From Proteobacteria bacterium UBA4457 (lineage in GTDB: Bacteria > Pseudomonadota > Gammaproteobacteria > Ga0077536), in assembly GCA_002390205.1 (NCBI GenBank), contig DGOV01000037.1, positions 13,429-18,995 of the forward strand: DNA of 5,567 bases, given 5' to 3'. Below, piece after piece: positions 1 through 5,567 of this stretch. A program made the translations under genes and the position numbers. Under the pieces are notes generated by a model. The model searched no databases. It saw only the letters and a list, made by a program, of their open reading frames with translations, and was not told where the DNA came from. Positions within the stretch are counted from its first letter, which is position 1, and each line of letters opens with the position of its first letter.

Positions 1-681
1 CAAGAGATTAAAACAAAAGGAGGGTCCGGCACACTTATCACCCTATCATCGAAAGACGGCAACTTAGTCTCTCTTATTGTTGGGAAAAAACCTGCAGGTA
101 CACTTAGCTCTCAGCATTACGTCAGACGAAGTGGAGAAGATGAAACTTGGTTGGTCCAAGGGAAGCTTGATGCTCCTGCTGATCCAATTAAGTGGATCGA
201 CTCTTCGATTATGAGTATAGACACTAAAAATATTGAAGAGGTCACGATTACTCGCCCCAAAGAAACAACAATTACCATCACAAAAAAAAATGCGAAGGAC
301 GAATTTTTTTCACTGAACGAATTGCCAGATGGTTTTAGAACCAAGTCAGAAGCAACACTTTCGAGCATAGGAGCAATTCTGCTCAACTTGAGATTCAACG
401 ATGTTAGGTCGGCCAAGCTAGTTTCTAATCTTAAGGCATCACAAGAAACGACGATGCGTACCTTCGACCAGATCACTATCCGTATGGTGGATTATGAGAT
501 AGGTGAAAAACTATTTACAAAATTTACATTTGGGTTTCCTGATGGGCTACCAAAAGAAATTAATGCCAAGTTTGTAACGCTCGCTGAGAAAACCAGCCAT
601 TGGATATATCAAATACCTGGATATAAACGACGCACGATTGCTCGGCAATTCTCTGATTTAATCGAAAAAATATCGGAATAA
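1..681 (+). CDS. DUF4340 domain-containing protein, C-terminal part (5' end outside window)
   Basis: The frame is open from the first base to a TAA at 679-681, so 226 codons are visible and the true start lies left of the window. A TTG at 151 is in frame, but it falls inside continuous family-like sequence (VRRSGEDETWLVQGKLDAPA), so I do not take it as the start. The pattern fits the DUF4340 family: an 'R-R-x-G-E-D-x-x-W-L-V' strand, then 'PADPIKWID', a later beta-rich stretch (TFDQITIRMVDYEIGEK), and a C-terminal 'WIYQIPGYK..' followed by an amphipathic helix. The family's molecular function is not established. In many proteobacteria it is encoded next to Gldg/ABC-2-type transporter genes, which would lie to the left here but cannot be seen. 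The visible part has no membrane segment; an N-terminal anchor is common in the family but would be outside the window. An A9 run (282-290) and a T7 run (304-310) lie within the frame without breaking it. Confidence 0.8.
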   Translation, partial: QEIKTKGGSGTLITLSSKDGNLVSLIVGKKPAGTLSSQHYVRRSGEDETWLVQGKLDAPADPIKWIDSSIMSIDTKNIEEVTITRPKETTITITKKNAKDEFFSLNELPDGFRTKSEATLSSIGAILLNLRFNDVRSAKLVSNLKASQETTMRTFDQITIRMVDYEIGEKLFTKFTFGFPDGLPKEINAKFVTLAEKTSHWIYQIPGYKRRTIARQFSDLIEKISE

Positions 682-736
682 GAAGAAATACTTGGTCCGA
701 GGAAACATATGCCTACGAATACCTCACGCGACTGCT

Positions 737-742
737 TATAAT
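737..742 (+). promoter_or_regulatory. Putative -10 box of the glyQS promoter
   Basis: A perfect TATAAT lies in the 91-bp gap between the DUF4340 gene and glyQ, 30 bp before the glyQ ATG. Transcription would begin near 749 and leave a leader of about 24 nt. No good -35 hexamer is found 16-18 bp upstream; the best candidates match TTGACA at only about two positions. The TG at 733-734 is one base too far away for a canonical extended -10. The call rests on the consensus box and its position. A+T-rich DNA produces such boxes by chance, so this is moderate evidence. Confidence 0.45.
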
Positions 743-772
743 AACTTAATAATAAAATGCTGAGTCCGAATT

Positions 773-1696
773 ATGGCTTCTGATACTAATTCTCCCGAGA
801 CATTTCAAGGTTTGATATTCTCTTTACAGAAGTTTTGGGGAGAGCATGGCTGCGTGATTCTTCAGCCCTATGACTTAGAAATGGGTGCAGGAACTTTTCA
901 TCCAGCGACTTTCCTTAGAGCCATTGGCCCAGAGCCTTGGCGGGCGGCATATGTGCAACCGTCGCGTCGCCCGACCGACGGTCGGTATGGGGAGAATCCT
1001 AATAGGCTACAACACTATTATCAATTTCAAGTACTTCTGAAGCCTTCCCCCAAAGAAATACAAAGCCTTTACCTTTCTTCCCTAGAAATGCTTGGGCTCG
1101 ACCTCGAAACTCATGACGTTCGATTCGTAGAAGATAATTGGGAGTCACCAACTTTAGGAGCATGGGGTCTCGGTTGGGAAGTTTGGTTGAATGGGATGGA
1201 GATTACCCAATTCACCTACTTCCAACAAATAGGTGGACTAGACTGTAAGCCGGTTTCTGGAGAGATAACATATGGTCTAGAACGAATTGCGATGTACCTG
1301 CAAGGGGTAGATTCAGTTTATGACTTAGTCTGGAATTCCACTAACGGTGTTAACGTAACTTACGGTGATATTTTCAGACAAAATGAATTTGAAATGTCGA
1401 CCTATAATTTTGAGCAAGCAGATACTGTGTCGCTGTTTTCTTGGTTTGATATATGTGAAAGCGAGGCCATACGGTTAACGGAGCTAAACCTCTCACTCCC
1501 TGCATATGAACAAATGGTGAAAGCATCACACACCTTCAATTTACTAGATGCTCGGAAAGCGATTTCTGTGACTGAGCGGCAACGCTATATTTTAAGAGTC
1601 AGGACTGTAGCCAGAAAAATTGCAGAATCTTACTATGCTGCGCGAGAAGCGCTAGGATTTCCGCTAGCTCCTCAATCTGGAGATAGCCAACTATGA
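773..1696 (+). CDS. glyQ: Glycine--tRNA ligase, alpha subunit (GlyQ)
   Basis: This is the catalytic alpha subunit of the bacterial alpha2beta2 class II glycyl-tRNA synthetase. It activates glycine with ATP and, with GlyS, charges tRNA-Gly in the cytosol. At 307 aa it matches the family's usual length of about 300. Visible signatures are the N-terminal TFQGLIFSLQKFW; the highly conserved AAYVQPSRRPTDGRYGENPN (residues 58-77) followed by RLQHYYQFQ; FVEDNWESPTLGAWGLGWEV (118-137); ITQFTYFQQIGGLDCKPVSG (144-163); GEITYGLERIAMY (163-175); and the C-terminal LLDARKAISVTERQRYILR. These include the class II core and ATP/glycine-binding elements, and nothing is missing. The ATG at 773 gives the expected N-terminus. 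The upstream TGAG (761-764) is only a weak Shine-Dalgarno match. The TGA stop overlaps the glyS ATG (ATGA, 1693-1696), so the subunits are probably translationally coupled, which suits their 1:1 assembly. An out-of-frame mini-ORF (757-783) overlaps the start. Confidence 0.98.
   Translation: MASDTNSPETFQGLIFSLQKFWGEHGCVILQPYDLEMGAGTFHPATFLRAIGPEPWRAAYVQPSRRPTDGRYGENPNRLQHYYQFQVLLKPSPKEIQSLYLSSLEMLGLDLETHDVRFVEDNWESPTLGAWGLGWEVWLNGMEITQFTYFQQIGGLDCKPVSGEITYGLERIAMYLQGVDSVYDLVWNSTNGVNVTYGDIFRQNEFEMSTYNFEQADTVSLFSWFDICESEAIRLTELNLSLPAYEQMVKASHTFNLLDARKAISVTERQRYILRVRTVARKIAESYYAAREALGFPLAPQSGDSQL
971..985 (+). repeat. Perfect 6-bp GC-rich inverted repeat inside glyQ
   Basis: CCGACC (971-976), loop GAC, GGTCGG (980-985). 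The element covers exactly the codons for Pro67-Thr-Asp-Gly-Arg71 of GlyQ, part of the conserved QPSRRPTDGRYG motif. All six stem bases pair and the stem is much more GC-rich than its surroundings. The amino-acid constraint (CCN ACN GAY GGN CGN) partly forces this symmetry, so it may have no role of its own. Confidence 0.4.
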
Positions 1697-3765
1697 CCAC
1701 CAGTACGCTCTTAATCGAAATAGGAACGGAGGAGCTTCCTCCGACAGGGTTACTAAAGCTATCGAAATTATTTTCAGAAAATATAAACCGCCAACTTTGC
1801 GAAATTGGTGTCTCCTGTGGGCGATTAAAACTCTTCTCAACGCCGCGGCGGCTTGCCTTGACGATAGAAGAGATCCCGGAAGTATTAGAAGGACGATTAG
1901 AAATGCGGCGTGGGCCTTCCACACAAGCAGCGTTTGACGCCCAAAATCAACCAACTAAAGCTGCTCTAGGGTTTGCTAGATCTTGCCAAGTCTCCTTGTC
2001 AGAGCTCGGAAGAACATCTACATCAGACGGTGAATGGCTTTGTTTCGAGAAGAAAACGGAAGACCGCTTTATTAAGGAAATTTTACCCAACGTAATATTA
2101 AAGAGCTTGAACGATTTACCTATTGCTAAAAAAATGCGGTGGGGAGACGGTGAACACGAATTTGTAAGACCAATAGAATGGATCACAGTTATGTTGGGAA
2201 CACGTTTTTTCAATATGACGATCTTGGGTATCAATAGTGGTAACTTTACAAAAGGACATAGATTCCATACGGCAGAAAATATTACGCTAACTGATGCAAA
2301 TTCTTACGAACAAACATTAGAAACTAAGGGACATGTCATTCCTTGCTTCAGAAAAAGGCAAGAGAAAATTTTAACTCAGATCGCAAATAACAAAGTTAGT
2401 ATTAGCGGTACCGTTGACGTGACACCTGCTCTCTTAGAAGAAGTTACTGCCTTGGTAGAATGGCCAAACTTGATATCTGGAAAATTTGATAGACATTTCC
2501 TTGGGCTACCAGACGAAGTCCTCATAAGCTCTATGCAAAAACACCAAAAGTACTTTCCCGTGCGCGACAATCAAGGAACCCTAACAAATACCTTTGTCAC
2601 TATCAGCAATATCGAAAGTAAAGATGCAATGGTTATACAGAAAGGTAACGAAAGAGTTATCAGGCCCAGGCTATCCGATGCACAGTTCTTTTTTAAAACG
2701 GATACCGCTGTCGCATTAGCGTCACACGGAGACCGACTAGCACTAATGCTATTCGAAAAACGGCTCGGTTCTCTACAAGACAAGACTCACAGAGTGCGCC
2801 ATATCGCTGTCCAGATCTGCACGTTATTTGATGCACCGCAAAAGCTTGTGGAAGAAGCAGCGCTGCTTTCACGATGCGACCTCTTAACCGATATGGTAGG
2901 TGAATTCCCCGATCTCCAAGGTGTGATAGGGGGACACTATGCATCGCTAGAAGGCTTGGACAAGGAAGTATGTAATGCGCTCACTGATTTCTATCGGCCA
3001 CGGTTCTCAGGTGACGAGATACCCGCCACAGGTGTTGGCCAATGTATTTCATTAGCAGATAAAGTAGACACTTTAGTAGGGATCTTTGGGTTAGGATTAA
3101 AGCCCACTGGCGACAAGGATCCCTACGCACTTAGGAGAGCTGCACTGGGGCTTATTAGAATAGTACTAGAAGCCAAAACCCCGATCGATCTTCAGACGCT
3201 AATCAGATTGGCTATCAAACAATATTCCTCTATGAAATTAGACTCCAAGACAGAACAAGATCTAATTACATTCATACTAGAAAGAATGCGCGTTTACGAG
3301 CTAAATAAGGGCGTTCTTTCTGACGTATATGATACGGTTAAGAGTAAAAAGTTATCTCAACCTCTTGATATAAAGGAGCGGCTCCATGCAGTTACCCAAT
3401 TTTCCAAACTTTCGTCAGCAATAGGCTTGGCAGCTGCTAATAAGAGAATCGCCAATATCCTCAAAAAAGCACCCTTAGTGACGACTAGCGATATTGATAA
3501 AACTCTATTAATAGACAAAGCAGAACTAGCCTTAGCCACAAAGATTTCGGAGCTTTCTCCTACTCTAGAACAGCTATACTCCGACGGACAATATATCTCT
3601 TATTTCTCTTTACTAGAAGAGCTATCTCAGCCAGTTGACCTTTTTTTCAAGGAAGTTATGGTAATGTGTGATGATGATTCTATTCGCAATAACAGATTGC
3701 AGCTGCTAGGCGCTGTCCATAAATTATTTACACAAGTCGCCGATATTGGCCAACTCAAGAATTAG
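1693..3765 (+). CDS. glyS: Glycine--tRNA ligase, beta subunit (GlyS)
   Basis: This is the tRNA-recognition subunit of the heterotetrameric glycyl-tRNA synthetase, working with GlyQ in the cytosol. At 690 aa it is full length (family about 690). Landmarks in order: the N-terminal LLIEIGTEELPP (6-17); STPRRLAL (49-56); KKMRWGDGEHEFVRPIEWI (146-164); KGHRFH (187-192); LLEEVTALVEWP (247-258); LPDEVLISSMQKHQKYFPV (272-290); RPRLSDAQFFF (324-334). An HD-like region follows, with LLSRCDLLTDMVGEFPDLQG (391-410) and HYA, then LADKVDTLVGIFG (454-466), GDKDPYALRRAALG (473-486) and AAANKRIANIL (580-590). The C-terminal anticodon-binding part is DALR-like and contains MVMCDDDSIRNNRLQLL (656-672) and ends near VADIGQLKN. 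GGAG at 1679-1682 lies 10 nt before the ATG as a Shine-Dalgarno within the glyQ end, and the ATGA overlap supports coupling. No frameshift or missing block was seen. Confidence 0.98.
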   Translation: MTTSTLLIEIGTEELPPTGLLKLSKLFSENINRQLCEIGVSCGRLKLFSTPRRLALTIEEIPEVLEGRLEMRRGPSTQAAFDAQNQPTKAALGFARSCQVSLSELGRTSTSDGEWLCFEKKTEDRFIKEILPNVILKSLNDLPIAKKMRWGDGEHEFVRPIEWITVMLGTRFFNMTILGINSGNFTKGHRFHTAENITLTDANSYEQTLETKGHVIPCFRKRQEKILTQIANNKVSISGTVDVTPALLEEVTALVEWPNLISGKFDRHFLGLPDEVLISSMQKHQKYFPVRDNQGTLTNTFVTISNIESKDAMVIQKGNERVIRPRLSDAQFFFKTDTAVALASHGDRLALMLFEKRLGSLQDKTHRVRHIAVQICTLFDAPQKLVEEAALLSRCDLLTDMVGEFPDLQGVIGGHYASLEGLDKEVCNALTDFYRPRFSGDEIPATGVGQCISLADKVDTLVGIFGLGLKPTGDKDPYALRRAALGLIRIVLEAKTPIDLQTLIRLAIKQYSSMKLDSKTEQDLITFILERMRVYELNKGVLSDVYDTVKSKKLSQPLDIKERLHAVTQFSKLSSAIGLAAANKRIANILKKAPLVTTSDIDKTLLIDKAELALATKISELSPTLEQLYSDGQYISYFSLLEELSQPVDLFFKEVMVMCDDDSIRNNRLQLLGAVHKLFTQVADIGQLKN

Positions 3766-3823
3766 GGAAATCTAGAATTCCATAAAATGCGTCATTCCGC
3801 CGGAAAAAAAAGATAAAACACCT

Positions 3824-4522
3824 ATGTGGATTCGCTCTGCCATTTTCTATGCAGGTCTTATACCATTAACAATTTTTTTCTCTTTCATAAGTCTTCTCAT
3901 TATTCCTGCACGTCGGCACGTTCGATACGACATAATTTCTCTGTGGGCTGTCTGCACTATTCACTGGCTTAAGATCACTTGCAATCTAACATATGAAGTA
4001 AAAGGCCTTAAAAATATTCCAAAAACTGCTGGTGTGATTCTGTGTAAACATCAATCTGCTTGGGAGACAATCGCCATGCAGTTGATCTTCCCTCGACAGT
4101 CACAGGTACTAAAAAAAGAATTGTTTTATCTACCATTTTTTGGCTGGGGATTAGCTTCGCTTAACCCAATAGCCATTAATAGAAAATTAGGAACTCGAGC
4201 AATTAAAATAATTTTACGACTTGGTGCAGCTCGGATAAGAGAAGGTTGGTGGGTCCTGCTCTTCCCTGAGGGGACAAGAGTTCCTTACGGCTCTAAAGGG
4301 AAATATACACAAACCGGAGCTGCGCTGGCATTAGAGATAAAATGCCCTGTAATCCCTGTTGCTCATAATGCAGGTGCTTTCTGGTCAAAGGAAAGTTTCA
4401 TCAAACGCCCTGGACGTATTACAGTCGTGATAGGCGAGAGCCTCTCGACCTATGGGAAGAACAGGAAACAGATAATGGCAGAAGCCGAAACATGGATAGA
4501 AAGTACTTGCGAAAAACTATAG
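3824..4522 (+). CDS. 1-acyl-sn-glycerol-3-phosphate acyltransferase-like (PlsC/LPLAT family)
   Basis: Probably transfers an acyl chain from acyl-ACP or acyl-CoA to lysophosphatidic acid (or another lysophospholipid), giving phosphatidic acid at the inner membrane. The 232 aa are normal for the family. Residues about 6-28 form a hydrophobic N-terminal membrane segment. Block I is KHQSAWE (75-81) with the catalytic His76; the usual HX4D is HX4E here. Block II includes VLKKEL and LPFFGW (95-108), then NPIAINR (114-120). Block III is the phosphate-binding FPEGTR (147-152), and block IV is CPVIPVAHNAG (174-184). The HX4E form is typical of the Pseudomonas-like subfamily encoded beside glyQS, so it need not mean loss of activity. 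The ATG at 3824 is the first usual start codon after an in-frame TAG at 3773. There is no close Shine-Dalgarno, only GGA plus an A-run more than 10 nt upstream, so initiation may be weak. It lies 58 bp after glyS and may be co-transcribed. The cellular substrate cannot be read from the sequence. Confidence 0.88.
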   Translation: MWIRSAIFYAGLIPLTIFFSFISLLIIPARRHVRYDIISLWAVCTIHWLKITCNLTYEVKGLKNIPKTAGVILCKHQSAWETIAMQLIFPRQSQVLKKELFYLPFFGWGLASLNPIAINRKLGTRAIKIILRLGAARIREGWWVLLFPEGTRVPYGSKGKYTQTGAALALEIKCPVIPVAHNAGAFWSKESFIKRPGRITVVIGESLSTYGKNRKQIMAEAETWIESTCEKL

Positions 4523-4534
4523 TGTGTCACATAG
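4512..4534 (-). terminator. Possible weak intrinsic terminator of the desaturase gene
   Basis: Read on the minus strand, 16 nt after the desaturase stop, there is CTATGTG, loop ACA, CACTATAG (stem 4534 to 4517; 7 bp with one bulged T opposite base 4521), followed directly by TTTTT (4516-4512). The stem is short and rich in A/T, so it would be weak. It overlaps the last codons of the convergent acyltransferase gene. No U-run follows the hairpin on the plus strand, so it would not stop rightward transcription in the same way. Confidence 0.35.
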
Positions 4535-4550
4535 GCATTATCAAAAAACA

Positions 4551-5330
4551 TCATGTAAAAGGGTAACGAATAAGTTCTATAAATCGTTTGTTTGCTGCAC
4601 CCATTTTGTCCACACCGAAAGTCAAATCCTTAGCCTTAACATTCGAGCATCTTTGATAAGTCTGGAATATTTTATCCCAGAAAGAAAATATTGTTCCAAA
4701 GTTTCTATTGCTTTCAAAAAAATCAATTGAATGATGTAACCAATGTAGATCGGGCGTTATGAAGACTTTGGAAATGATACGTTTGGGCTGCTCTGAAATT
4801 TTAATATTGCTGTGAGTAATCAGAGAAAAAGCACTTAAGAGAGACTCATAAAAAATAACCATAAGGGGTGAAGCACCTAAGAAAAATACTATAAGCCACT
4901 TGTAGCATAAAGAAAACAATAGTTCGCCAGGGTGGAAACGAAAGCCTGTAGTCAGATCGACCTTTTCATCAGAGTGATGTACAGAATGATAGCGCCATAG
5001 GAAAGGTGCCTTATGCATAGCGATATGCTGTAAATAAAGAGCTAGATCAAACAGCAAAAGGCATACAACAAACGAGAACATGACCGAAGAATCTATCCAG
5101 TGCATGACACCAATTTTATACGTCTCTGCGAAAACAGCAGCTCCAATAGCGACCAAAGGAGGAAAGATACGCGTTATCACCATCCCCGCAACTAAAAAAA
5201 GATAATTATGCAATCGGCGACGCGAATTCGGAGAAACAGAACTCCTTAAAGGGTAGGTTCTTTCTAATAAAAAACAAACTAGAAAAACCGCGACAAAAAA
5301 TACAAGGCGAATTGTGGCTTCATTATGCAT
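4551..5330 (-). CDS. Sterol desaturase/fatty acid hydroxylase superfamily membrane oxygenase
   Basis: Predicted integral inner-membrane di-iron enzyme using O2 to hydroxylate or desaturate a lipid; the actual substrate is unknown. The name reflects the superfamily, and bacterial members act on varied lipids or carotenoids. The 259 aa carry the full histidine set: HIAMH (102-106, HX3H), HSVHH (115-119, HX2HH), FHP (His133), THSN (His173) and HWLHH (196-200, HX2HH). The C-terminal NRNFGTIFSFWDKIFQTY (208-225) is also typical. Hydrophobic segments lie near 6-24, 44-68, 83-101 and 139-172, with the histidine clusters between and after them. The ATG at 5330 has a good Shine-Dalgarno (GAGGGG at 5345-5340, 9-nt spacing). 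The gene stands alone on the minus strand, convergent with the acyltransferase (28 bp between stops) and divergent from hemB. Its position next to a lipid-synthesis gene fits a lipid substrate but does not show one. No break or missing metal ligand was seen. Confidence 0.9.
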   Translation of the reverse strand: MHNEATIRLVFFVAVFLVCFLLERTYPLRSSVSPNSRRRLHNYLFLVAGMVITRIFPPLVAIGAAVFAETYKIGVMHWIDSSVMFSFVVCLLLFDLALYLQHIAMHKAPFLWRYHSVHHSDEKVDLTTGFRFHPGELLFSLCYKWLIVFFLGASPLMVIFYESLLSAFSLITHSNIKISEQPKRIISKVFITPDLHWLHHSIDFFESNRNFGTIFSFWDKIFQTYQRCSNVKAKDLTFGVDKMGAANKRFIELIRYPFT

Positions 5331-5355
5331 TTAGCTTTTCCCCTCAAGGCTTTTT

Positions 5356-5383
5356 CTTATATTGAGTTCCAAGGGTCCACCAA
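5356..5383 (-). promoter_or_regulatory. Putative promoter of the desaturase gene
   Basis: On the minus strand, TTGGTG (5383-5378) and TATAAG (5361-5356, five of six matches to TATAAT) are separated by 16 bp. Transcription would begin near 5349, just before the GAGGGG ribosome site. The -35 matches at only three of six positions, so confidence is limited. Confidence 0.35.
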
Positions 5384-5384
5384 G

Positions 5385-5412
5385 TTAACTATGTTATTAT
5401 TCTTCGAATAAT
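5385..5412 (+). promoter_or_regulatory. Putative promoter of hemB
   Basis: TTAACT (5385-5390, four of six matches to TTGACA) and AATAAT (5407-5412, five of six to TATAAT) are separated by 16 bp. Transcription would begin near 5419 and leave a leader of about 35 nt. The -10 box lies within the right arm of the 5396-5412 inverted repeat, so a protein bound there would be expected to affect this promoter. Confidence 0.4.
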
Positions 5413-5434
5413 GTATTTGATGGCTGAGAATAAT
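5396..5434. repeat. Three GAATAAT heptamers (one inverted pair plus a direct copy), possible operator
   Basis: ATTATTC (5396-5402), spacer TTC, and GAATAAT (5406-5412) form a perfect 7-bp inverted repeat. A further exact GAATAAT lies at 5428-5434, 22 bp after the previous copy, or about two helical turns. All three lie in the 124-bp region between the divergent desaturase and hemB starts and overlap the predicted hemB -10 box. I do not recognise the motif as the site of a known regulator, and A+T-rich sequence raises the chance of coincidence. Confidence 0.4.
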
Positions 5435-5454
5435 TATAGTGGGTGAGAAGTAAT

Positions 5455-5567
5455 ATGACACAATTTCCGAATATTAGTTTTCCAACCAGTAGACCACGAA
5501 GATTACGTGATAAAAGGTTTATTCGTCGACTGGTACGCGAATCTAGTTTAAGTGTTGACGACCTAAT
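5455..5567 (+). CDS. hemB: Delta-aminolevulinic acid dehydratase (porphobilinogen synthase), N-terminal part
   Basis: Only the first 37 codons are present; the gene continues past the right edge. The product condenses two 5-aminolevulinate molecules into porphobilinogen, the first common step of tetrapyrrole (heme, siroheme) synthesis, in the cytosol. The visible peptide has a short variable N-terminal arm, then SRPRRLRDKRFIRRLVRE and SSLSVDDLI. This matches the RPRRLR...LVRE..L..DDLI pattern that opens proteobacterial HemB before the LPVFV strand. Active-site lysines and metal ligands lie outside the window, so the call rests on this N-terminus. The ATG at 5455 is preceded by GGTGA (5442-5446) with 8-nt spacing, a sound Shine-Dalgarno. 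The gene is transcribed away from the desaturase gene. Confidence 0.85.
   Translation, partial: MTQFPNISFPTSRPRRLRDKRFIRRLVRESSLSVDDL

Noticed and set aside
117..476. Minus-strand 119-codon ORF opposite the DUF4340 gene
   Set aside because: Antisense to a coding frame with family-like sequence; its hydrophobic look comes from the complement of Lys/Glu/Thr-rich codons.
151..681. A complete 176-aa gene starting at TTG 151
   Set aside because: The frame is open and family-like back to base 1, so the TTG is an internal leucine codon of a gene cut by the window edge.
1651..1668. GCTAG...CTAGC inverted repeat near the end of glyQ
   Set aside because: A 5-bp stem with an 8-nt loop in coding sequence is too weak to support a regulatory claim.
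1599..1954. Two minus-strand ORFs (1599-1922 and 1691-1954) over the glyQ/glyS junction
   Set aside because: Both are antisense to highly conserved glyQ and glyS sequence and overlap each other; no family features.
3771..3780. TCTAGAATTC looks like adjacent XbaI and EcoRI sites from a cloning linker
   Set aside because: Only ten bases, with no vector sequence around them and natural gene order on both sides; a chance overlap of two common hexamers.
3796..3811. TTCC-GCC-GGAA hairpin followed by an A-run, as a terminator after glyS
   Set aside because: The stem is only 4 bp, and on the plus strand it is followed by A's, not T's, so it does not fit an intrinsic terminator for glyS.
3787..3816. 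Nine-codon ORF (MRHSAGKKR) between glyS and the acyltransferase gene
   Set aside because: Very short, no ribosome site, and no sign of conservation that can be judged from one sequence.
4524..4730. Plus-strand 68-codon ORF after the acyltransferase gene
   Set aside because: It lies almost wholly antisense to the well-supported desaturase gene, has no recognisable domain and no ribosome site.

Overview
The window looks like an ordinary housekeeping stretch of a moderately A+T-rich gammaproteobacterial chromosome. Three things suggest this. The glycyl-tRNA synthetase is the two-subunit bacterial type (glyQ-glyS). It is followed by a lysophospholipid acyltransferase of the subfamily that sits beside glyQS in Pseudomonas-like genomes. 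The N-terminus of HemB is of proteobacterial type. A free-living, possibly marine, gammaproteobacterium is my inference from gene content and base composition. I cannot assign a genus.

Layout: (1) Positions 1-681 hold the C-terminal part of a DUF4340 protein that begins left of the window. (2) A 91-bp gap carries a perfect TATAAT box. (3) glyQ (773-1696) and glyS (1693-3765) overlap by ATGA and together make the alpha2beta2 enzyme that charges tRNA-Gly. (4) After a 58-bp gap comes a 1-acyl-glycerol-3-phosphate acyltransferase-like gene (3824-4522), probably for phospholipid synthesis at the inner membrane. (5) A convergent minus-strand gene (4551-5330) encodes a sterol desaturase/fatty acid hydroxylase superfamily protein, an integral membrane di-iron oxygenase. 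(6) A 124-bp divergent promoter region (5331-5454) has three copies of the heptamer GAATAAT. (7) The first 37 codons of hemB (porphobilinogen synthase, heme synthesis) run off the right edge.

The rightward block glyQ-glyS-acyltransferase is probably one transcription unit or two closely spaced ones. The desaturase is a single leftward gene, divergent from hemB, and may share regulatory DNA with it.

I found no mobile element, CRISPR array, tRNA, rRNA, riboswitch or sign of a novel multi-gene system. The observations most worth checking are the repeats in the desaturase/hemB promoter region, the absence of gmhB between glyS and the acyltransferase, and the out-of-frame mini-ORF over the glyQ start.
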